Assembly (NCBI RefSeq): GCF_020829625.1
Contig: NZ_JAIVFX010000035.1
Span: 1-64,000 of the forward strand
Direction: 5' to 3'
Length of the DNA stretch: 64,000 bases
Source of the DNA: Nostoc sp. XA010
GTDB lineage: Bacteria; Cyanobacteriota; Cyanobacteriia; Cyanobacteriales; Nostocaceae
The notes beneath the pieces are model-generated. The model did no database searches and was not told the origin of the DNA. It worked only from the letters and a program-made list of their open reading frames with translations. This document shows positions 55,156 through 61,821 of this stretch, piece by piece. The first letter of the stretch is position 1, and every line of letters begins with the position of its first letter. A program made the translations under genes and the position numbers.

Positions 55156-55431
55156 ATTTGTAGAGGCGCATAGCTATGCTCAAGAACTCCTCTGCTGTAA
55201 GGGCAAAGAGATGTCTTAACCGAACCGTATTGGCCCCACCCACAGTCTATGATTGTTCCCTTAGTCGGGGATGGGAGCAATTATCTGGCAAATTGCAGCA
55301 TCAAAGATGTTTTAAGTAAATCGGTAGAGCGATTGAGCTAAGTTTCGTCAGTTTGATGGATGTCTCAAAATGCTGAATTTGGTGAAATTGTTGGGAAAGA
55401 AAACGTTTAATTTAAAACTTGTAGAGTATTT

Positions 55432-56088
55432 ATGATACAAATACCAATCGTTCGCCAAATTCTATTAGATCCCGATACTGGATTGCTACCCTATCTTAGT
55501 CAACAACTACAAACACAGAGCTTTTCAGGTTTCAAGGCCCAGTTTGGTTTTCATGTAGACGAGTATTGTACGCAAGTTACCTCTAATGAGGATTCTTCAC
55601 AAATACAAACAAAACTTTTGTTCACTCTCAAACTATCCATTCTTATAGATAGCCAAACTCCCTCAGATGAAGCGACGTTACACGCTCTTGAGTTTCAAGA
55701 ATTGCTAAATACACAAATTATTGGATGGAGCCAAGACAACCAAAACTTGCTTAAACCAATCTCAGAAATTAAAAGCACGTTCAGCCAGTTGTCAGATATT
55801 CCATTCCACGGTGGCTATCTTCCAGGTTTTGAAATTAAAAGTCAGTTTACTATAGTTTACAGTCCTGTTACTACAGAGTTAAGCCAATCAGAGGAGGCTC
55901 AATCTTTTTTGCATAGTCCAGGGGAACGTACTCCCATCAGTGGACAGTACGAAGTAATCAATTCTAGTGGAAAAGGCACAGGGCTAGAGGTAACATCAAC
56001 TGCCGGAAATCCGTTTCCTCCAACGAGTGAATCTGACCAATCATATAGATTAGTTGATCCCACAAAGCATAAAAACCCTAATAAGTAG
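55432..56088 (+). CDS. Hypothetical protein with YjzC-like C-terminal motif
   Basis: The 218-residue protein has an N-terminal ~150 residues that are not recognised (LLDPDTGLLPYLSQQLQTQ; KLLFTLKLSILIDSQTPS). The C-terminal ~60 residues read SPGERTPISGQYEVIN, then EVTSTAGNPFPPT and YRLVDPTKHK. The PGExxPxSGxYxxxx...GxxFPPT pattern resembles small YjzC-type modules found alone or at the end of bacterial and phage proteins. The role of that module is unknown. It is a free-standing gene between two IS-derived regions; no signal peptide is seen. Confidence 0.6.
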   Translation: MIQIPIVRQILLDPDTGLLPYLSQQLQTQSFSGFKAQFGFHVDEYCTQVTSNEDSSQIQTKLLFTLKLSILIDSQTPSDEATLHALEFQELLNTQIIGWSQDNQNLLKPISEIKSTFSQLSDIPFHGGYLPGFEIKSQFTIVYSPVTTELSQSEEAQSFLHSPGERTPISGQYEVINSSGKGTGLEVTSTAGNPFPPTSESDQSYRLVDPTKHKNPNK

Positions 56089-56155
56089 CAATTAGTGTTG
56101 CTTTGGCGATCGCATAGAAATATGGAACCTGGCTGTTGCAGAGCATGAGTATAGG

Positions 56156-57088
56156 CTAGATAGCAACTTGAGATAAGCTAATGTTGTCTTTAAGAATGTC
56201 TATCTCGACTTGAGAAAGTATTTTATCTTTCGCTTGTTGTAGCTCATGTAGGGCAGCGTTAGCATCGGTAGCACCAAATTTGAAGTACTCAGTTAAATTA
56301 CCAATGCGATAATTGTAATTATGATAGCGGCGTTTAAAATATAGTTCTACATTACCCCTATGTGGGCAAGTTCCAAGTATTTGAATAGCAATAGTTTGAT
56401 AAGGGATAAGTAAATCCGTTTCTATTTCTGTCAATCGCTGTTGGATGGGTCTGGCGGTAACTCCTATCTTATGCAAAGTGCCTTTAGGCGTTTGAATTTC
56501 TAAAAAATACAGAGTACAAGATAAAATGCGTTGAAGTTGAGCGCGATAAAGTGTTTTGTCGGTGAGCCGATATGATTTATCTGGCGCATTTTTGTATAAT
56601 GCCTGTTTGGCTGCTAGCTCTAGTTTCAGTAGCTTTCTGAGCAACAGAGGTTCTTGCACTTCGTTGAATAAACTGAATTCTAGCGCCCCAACAGGAATTT
56701 TTCCTAAACTAGTAAATTCATAAGCTGGAGGGGTTAAATACACGTTTTTTTGGAACATAAAGGCTTTGAGAAGGCTTGGAGTAACTAAACCAGGGCTGAT
56801 AGGATAATTGATTGAGCCGTACTCTTTCCACAGCAATTTTAACTGGGCTAAATCTTTACGCGATAGGTAGATATTAAAATTATCGTAGAGTGGTAAAATC
56901 GGGAAATCACGGTTAGCTACAGGCAGGCAGATCGCTGAAAAATGTGCAAAATGATGTTGCTTGACTTTACCTTTTTTAGCAGTTAGCCCACCGTAACAAT
57001 AAGGGCATAAAAGCTCAGTCTTACCACTACCAACATCTTCAACACAGACTAATTGTCCATCTGGAGCTACACCAAATTTGAGCCACAT
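56156..57088 (-). CDS. CoiA-like zinc module fused to a GIY-YIG nuclease domain
   Basis: The protein has 310 residues. The N-terminal ~60 contain a zinc-ribbon-like CPYC and KGKVKQHHFAH, as in competence protein CoiA and related DNA-handling proteins. The C-terminal ~110 form a GIY-YIG-type nuclease (TLYFLEIQTPKGTLHKIGVT, then ARPIQQRL, GNVELYFKRRY and TEYF), here with YFLEI in place of GIY. The middle is helical and unassigned. It may act in DNA uptake, repair or mobile-element control. It is intact although surrounded by decayed elements. Confidence 0.68.
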   Translation of the reverse strand: MWLKFGVAPDGQLVCVEDVGSGKTELLCPYCYGGLTAKKGKVKQHHFAHFSAICLPVANRDFPILPLYDNFNIYLSRKDLAQLKLLWKEYGSINYPISPGLVTPSLLKAFMFQKNVYLTPPAYEFTSLGKIPVGALEFSLFNEVQEPLLLRKLLKLELAAKQALYKNAPDKSYRLTDKTLYRAQLQRILSCTLYFLEIQTPKGTLHKIGVTARPIQQRLTEIETDLLIPYQTIAIQILGTCPHRGNVELYFKRRYHNYNYRIGNLTEYFKFGATDANAALHELQQAKDKILSQVEIDILKDNISLSQVAI

Positions 57089-57263
57089 TGTTACACTTAC
57101 TCATTAACAGAAAAACCAATCGGGGCTGATAGTAGAAAGTTCAAGCAAGCTTTAAATAATTTGCATATCTGCAAAATTTGGCTCAAACTAGTGCTAGTGT
57201 ACTATAGGATTTCTAATTTAGGATTTAATTTGCTTGAAAATGGTGTGAAAAGCGAGACTATTT

Positions 57264-58328
57264 GTGGTGGAGCTACCCTTGGGGCAAGAATCTGTCGCTA
57301 GAACCAGAAAGATAATTCATGTTGATATGGATGCCTTCTACGCATCGGTGGAGCAGAGAGACAACCCTAGCTACCGAGGCAAACCGTTAGTCGTCGGTGG
57401 GAGTCCGAATCAGCGAGGCGTGGTTGCAGCCGCCAGTTATGAAGCTCGTAAGTTTGGCATTCACTCTGCGATGCCCTCAGTAACTGCGTTCGTCTTTGAC
57501 GTTGCCGCAGGCATCGCTAAATGCCCCGCACTTATCTTTGTCAGACCGAGATTCGACGTTTACCGAGATATTTCCACTTCAATCCACGCCATATTCAAAC
57601 GCTATACTGACTTGGTAGAAGGGGTTGCACTAGATGAAGCATATCTAGATGTTACTGAGAATAGGCAAAACATCCCCTACGCTTTTACTATCGCAAGACA
57701 TTTCCAATTTCTTCAACAACTTATTAACCAAGAAGTCCATTTTATTACTCGTTTAAAAGCCAAAGCAGCTATTAAATACTTAAAAATTTTCAGCTATGAC
57801 CATTCAATTAAAGATCGGTTGATCCAGCTTGGTACTGTTCGTCGTGGCGCACCAGTTCTCACTTTACGTTTAATTGAAATAAAGGTTGGGAAAACTAACT
57901 ATTCTTATATTACTTCCGTTCTTCACCCACAAATTTTACCTCCGTATGTCGTCGCTGATTTATATCGGCGAAGATGGAGAATAGAAGAAGCTTTTTACAC
58001 AGTCAAACGTCTGCTGGGGCTATCTTATTTATGGACTGGTTCTATTAATGGTGTGAAGTTACAAGTCTGGGCAACTTGGTTATTTTATGCTGTCTTAGTT
58101 GATTTGGGCGATGCGGTTGCAGACGAATTATCCTTACCTTTTGACCGTATTTCTTTGGAGATGATTTTCCGAGGTTTGTACCATTTCAGCGTCGCGCAAG
58201 AAAGAGGTAAGGCGGATGACCCTATTAAGTACTTCGCTGCCCCAGAGAATCAAGACTTAGGTGTAGTTAAATATCTGCGAAAGCCAGTCTCCAACCTAGA
58301 TTTATCGCCTTTTACCGCACCTTCTTGA
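57264..58328 (+). pseudogene. dinB: In-frame hybrid: truncated DNA polymerase IV (DinB) joined to IS4 transposase C-terminus
   Basis: Codons 1-~140 are a Y-family polymerase: HVDMDAFYASVEQRDNPSYR, VVAAASYEARKFG, FVRPRFDVYRDIS and GVALDEAYLDVT, including the catalytic DE. After IPYA the frame passes without a stop into an IS4 transposase (VHFITRLKAKAAIKYLK; YRRRWRIEEAFYTVKRLLGL, with the YREK signature). The total is 354 residues. The polymerase finger, thumb and little-finger domains are absent and the transposase DDE N-terminus is missing, so neither half should work. A 32-nt repeat inserts ~8 residues (FVFDVAAG) in the palm after SVTA. Confidence 0.88.
57486..57517 (-). repeat. 32-nt HIP1-split repeat variant in dinB
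   Basis: On the minus strand: GCGAT, 24 nt (beginning GCCTGCGGCAACG), then CGC. The first 14 bases equal those of the copy at 61336. Removing the 24 nt restores a HIP1 octamer and the expected SVTAIAKCP. The interior differs from the 21-nt core, but it also keeps the reading frame. Confidence 0.65.
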
Positions 58329-58732
58329 CAAATGTGCAATTACCTTAACCTCTCACTGATGCCATTGTGGCAACCCAAGTAAAAACTTAAGTTCTAAAGT
58401 TTCTTACTTTGAGGTTTTTAAAAGCATTTTTAGCCTCTGCTTGCGGCTGGCGATCGCTGTTGGAGAAGATGGGCAATACTTTGGGCAAGAGTGGTGAGCG
58501 TCGAGGCGTGATGCTGGAGTTTGAGAATATGGAGATAACGAATTTGCTCAACTGCTGACAGATGCGCCGCAGTGGACTGAGTGGATGGGTTAATCGAGTG
58601 AGAAAATCTGAAAAGAGAATAGAGAATATAATTCATAGGAAATCATTTATCTAGACTTACCATGAGCATTCCGAATAAGAGAGCGAGATATATATCTGTA
58701 GCTGTAGTGTGTAATTGGCTGGTAGTAGTCGG
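58329..58732. other. 404-bp gap, no gene recognised
   Basis: Scattered open frames show protein-like pieces on the plus strand (LAIAVGEDGQYFGQEW; EYGDNEFAQLLTDAPQWTEW) separated by stops, which suggests a decayed gene of unknown family. A HIP1 site lies at 58450. No RNA gene is seen. Confidence 0.4.
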
Positions 58733-59446
58733 CTATACTTCTGGTTGCATGTCTGTTGCTGGCAACTGGTAAATTTGACGCAACTGTGAAACAGTGCTTG
58801 CTGTGTCTATTGCCTCCAAGATTGTTTCTAATACACTGGTATCTTGAATGGCTTCAATCTCAGCCAGCAAATTTTGATCCGTTTCCCCAAATTTCAGCTT
58901 TAACCCTAAAGATATGCTTTTCAGTAGAACTTGCTTTATCTGATTTTGGCTTTGCTCAATCCCTTTTTGAAATCCAATTTGCTCAACACTAGTAATGTAC
59001 TGCATACGTTTAGACTCCTCAAAGTTACGAATTTCTTGCCAAAACTCTTGTTCTAACTCTATCGGTAAACTTAACATCCAGTCGATAAACCCGAATAAGT
59101 TAATGATATCTTCTTGCTCAAATCCCTGTTCATACAGTCGGCGCACCAGAACTAGTTTCTGTTGTTTACGCTCAATACGATTGTCCCGTGTTTCAATTGC
59201 TTTAAGGTGTGCCATCACTACTGTAGCAAACGGGTTACGGCTAACTTCCAGTTCCGACTGCCTTTGTTGGTAGTCTACCAGCTTAATCACCGGCTGAAGT
59301 TCTTTATCCAAAAATTCATTGCCCCGGCTCCAGTCAATCTCTCCATGCGCTTGTGGAAAGAAAAACTGCATGAAATCTTGAAAATATAATTGTAGTATTT
59401 GTTTCCACGGCGAATCATATTCCGTCTGAGGATTTTCATTAGTCAT
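58733..59446 (-). pseudogene. Rpn/DUF4351-type nuclease-like gene with large internal deletion
   Basis: The frame from ATG 59446 (MTNENPQTEYDSPWKQILQL) has 237 codons. The start (DFMQFFFPQAHGEIDWSRG; EFLDKEL) and the end (YQQRQSELEVSRNPFATVVM; EQEDIINLFGFIDWM; EQIGFQKGIEQSQNQ) match the cyanobacterial Rpn/PD-(D/E)XK transposase-like family. However, FLDKELQ is joined directly to PVIKLVDYQ. Homologues have about 80-90 residues between these, including the nuclease core, so activity is probably lost. The in-frame deletion leaves no stop. It is divergent from, and overlaps by 2 bp, an open frame leading into the IS66 remnant. Confidence 0.72.
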
Positions 59447-59511
59447 GTTAAGTAAGGATTCAGGTGGTAGGGTATTGACAAAGGGGACACTTGAGGAGGA
59501 GTATCGCAAAT

Positions 59512-60164
59512 ATGAACCAAAACTTGCCTCAAGAATTAGATCGAGAAGGTTAAACCAGTTATCGAAAGAAGAACTGGTCGAGATAATTATTGAGCAGAGC
59601 AAGGCGCTACGTGAATTAGAGAAAATAATCGTAGAACTACAGCAAGAAATAGAACGGTTAAAAGTCAGTAGAGATTTAGATAGTTCTACCTCATCGAAAC
59701 CGCCGTCTGGGGACATTCTGAAGAAAAGTGAAAACAAAAAAGCTTTAGAGTCAGGGGAATCGAATGATCCCAAAAGAAAACCAGGTGGGCAACCAGGGCA
59801 TCAGGGAAGAACCCGTAAAGGTTTTGGCAGGATAGATCGTTTTGAAATCTTACGTCCATCGAATTGTGTCTGTTGTGGTCAAAAAGCATTTTCCGAGGAG
59901 GCAGTAAAAATAGAAAAACAGTCTGTAGCGCAATTAGTAGAGCGTCCAGTTGAAATAGTGGAGTATCAACGCCATACCTGTGTGTGCGAGTACTGTGGAA
60001 ATATACAAACAGCCCAATGGTTGCCAGAGATCATCCCAGGACAAGATTTAGGAATCTCTTTACAAGCGTTTTTAGGATGGGTAAATAATTATGCACATAT
60101 GCCCTATGAAAAACAGCAAGAAATGTTATGGGAACTGGGACAAATTGATATTGGGCTAGGAACG
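59512..60164 (+). pseudogene. IS66-family transposase, N-terminal part
   Basis: ATG 59512 begins NQNLPQELDREG, then a missing base shifts the frame to LNQLSKEELVEIIIEQ. A coiled coil (ELEKIIVELQQEIERLK), DSSTSSKPPSGD, the KPGGQPGHQGRTRKG motif and a zinc-ribbon (CVCCGQK; CVCEYCGN) follow. It stops matching at GQIDIGLGT, where a palindromic-ended element begins at 60160. The whole DDE domain is missing. The stop-free longer frame from 59445 is not the native start. Confidence 0.85.
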
Positions 60165-60368
60165 AATGGCACTAAGAAAAGCTGAAAGCTCGTCTGGGCT
60201 GGGTGTTGGGGGTAGGGTGTTGGGTATAGGGAAAAATCAAGAAAAGTAAATATGAGTGGGGATACAAATAAATTTCTTCCTCACAACACCCAACACCCGA
60301 CACCCCACACCCCACACCCAAAAGCCTTATATATAATGGGTTCGCCGTTATCTTAGTGCCATTCGTTC
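60160..60368. mobile_element. 209-bp non-autonomous element with 18-bp terminal inverted repeats
   Basis: GAACGAATGGCACTAAGA at 60160-60177 is perfectly inverted at 60351-60368. The interior holds a second G/T-rich and C/A-rich inverted pair (GGTGTTGGGGGTAGGGTGTTGGG facing its complement near 60285-60320). No coding capacity is present. It lies exactly at the truncation point of the IS66 transposase and looks like a MITE. A similar end (CTTAGTGCCATTC) is at 28800. Confidence 0.75.
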
Positions 60369-60455
60369 TTACTCCCCTTGCAGTGGAACAGGTCTGACTA
60401 GGGAAAAGAAACCAAAGTCACGACACGCTGCAACAGAAGAAGTGCTGCCTGCAAT

Positions 60456-60560
60456 ATGGAGACAAAGTATGATTTAAAGCTGCTACAGGTAGAGTCAGAT
60501 GGAGACAAGACCTCCTTAAAAGTTGACTCTTCAAGCACTGTTCAGCTAGAGGTGGAATAA
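60456..60560 (+). CDS. Short ORF overlapping the next gene by TAATG
   Basis: Thirty-four codons read METKYDLKLLQVESDGDKTS and LKVDSSSTVQLEVE. Its TAA (60558-60560) overlaps the ATG at 60560, the sign of translational coupling. It could be a small protein or the 3' end of a larger gene lost at the MITE. No family is recognised. Confidence 0.35.
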   Translation: METKYDLKLLQVESDGDKTSLKVDSSSTVQLEVE

Positions 60561-60903
60561 TGACTAAACCACCCCGTAAGCGCAACAAAGCCACCTCTGC
60601 TTCATCCAGTGAGGACACACCACCAGATAACCAAGACATTGAAGAAAACCCAGCTACAGCAACAATTACGGTTACTGCCGTTGAAGTTCCAGAATTAACC
60701 GAGCAGGAAATTAGCGATCGCTTGCACCTGGAGAAAAAAGTAGAGAGGGCATTTTTTGAGGCGGGAAAGGCTTTAATGGAGTTACGCGATCGCAGACTGT
60801 ACCGCTCGACCCACAAAAAATATTGCAGGGACAGGTTTAGTTATACTTACCGCCATGTGAATTATTTAATAGGTGGTTGTTTGATAGTTGACAATATAAA
60901 AAT

Positions 60904-60959
60904 GGGAACTAATAGTTCCCAAAATGAAAGCCAGGATGAAATGGGAACTAATAGTTCCC
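60904..60959 (+). repeat. Two copies of a hairpin motif GGGAACT-AAT-AGTTCCC
   Basis: The perfect 7-bp stem with a 3-nt loop occurs at 60904-60920 and 60943-60959, 39 bp apart, giving the protein repeat MGTNSSQ twice. The 39-bp spacing keeps the frame. Confidence 0.8.
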
Positions 60960-61335
60960 AAATTTTGCCCACATCAGAAGTACAGGTTCGATCTCTGGCA
61001 AAGCTAGAGCCTCAACAACAGCCAGAAGCGTGGCAGCAGGCGGTGGAACAAGCGGGGGGTAAAGTGCCAAGTGGTAGAATCGTGAAGGATGTGGTGCAGC
61101 GCATTTTGGAACGCACCCAAGCCCCTAACAGCTACCAAATCGGCGAAGTCTGCCAAATTCTTGCAAAGGAGAATGCCGAACTCAGGGGTAAGGGTAGCTG
61201 CTGGGGCATCGTTAGCCAGGTGAATGACTTTAGCTGTACTGTAAAGCTCTGGGATGGTGAGTATACTGTTGGGTTGAAGTATCATAAAATCCTTCAATTA
61301 CTTGCCTGCCGAGTGTGACCAGATGCGGTTGGTGT

Positions 61336-61364
61336 GCGATGCCTGCGGCGGGCTACACCTACGC
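61336..61364 (+). repeat. 29-nt HIP1-split small dispersed repeat
   Basis: GCGAT, 21 nt (GCCTGCGGCGGGCTACACCTA without its last base), then CGC. It interrupts the conserved MRLVC...SRVYS segment of the hypothetical protein, as in hemC and the CHAT gene. Confidence 0.8.
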
Positions 61365-61517
61365 ATCAGTCGGGTGTATTCAGACTCATTGGAAGAGACA
61401 GTCAAAAGTTTGTTGCAGTTGTTGGGCAAGCTGAATCGACCTTATTTGACGGCTGTGGAAGAGAAATTGTTGAATCTTCTGGAGTCTGAATACGAGATAA
61501 GATAACCCCTGAACAAT

Positions 61518-61821
61518 TTTGGCATCTAATGTCTTTGGGTTGCAGTTTCAATGGAGATATCACCATAACGGGACAGTCAAGAAGTTGTACGAGGGATAGG
61601 GAAAACTTTCCGCTCATGGTGTCCCGTGCTACGCCAGTTGCCAAACGAGTGCTGTAGAAACGCTCTACATAATTGATACAGCATTAAACAGAGTTCAGTT
61701 AAGGCTCTGCAACTGGCTAGAAATAAACAAAACCAAATAGAACCTCAAAAATGAAAAATGTAGATAGCTGGATTGCTGTATAGTTTGGGTTATGCCAGAT
61801 TATCCTCTCAAGAGTTGCTCT
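61518..61821 (+). repeat. Right inverted-repeat arm, upstream region of kinase 2
   Basis: It is nearly identical, in inverted orientation, to 5888-6191. The match begins at TTTGGCATCTAATG and continues into the kinase ORF at 61822. It includes the sequence GATATCACCATAACGGGACA (left arm: one substitution). Confidence 0.9.

Larger units (their letters stand above)
60560..61505 (+). pseudogene. Cyanobacterial hypothetical protein, frameshifted near the 3' end
   Basis: The first frame (252 codons, to 61318) has a Pro/Ser-rich start, a helical core (RLHLEKKVERAFFEAGKALM; ELRDRRLYRST; YCRDRFSYTYRHVNYLIGG), a linker and a C-terminal domain (WQQAVEQAGGKVPSGRIVKD; GEVCQILAKENAELRGKGS; VKLWDGEYTVGLKY). 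Homologues known to me continue beyond this. In the other frame the continuation is found: PAECDQMRLVC, then SDSLEETVKSLLQLL and LTAVEEKLLNLLESEYEI, to 61505. So a frameshift occurred near 61285. Two in-frame hairpin repeats (60904, 60943) and a 29-nt HIP1-split repeat lie inside. Such proteins often sit beside ParB-like genes; the role is unknown. Confidence 0.7.

Noticed and set aside
58430..58636. 68-codon minus-strand ORF
   Set aside because: The plus strand shows protein-like pieces instead; no start or family support on the minus strand.
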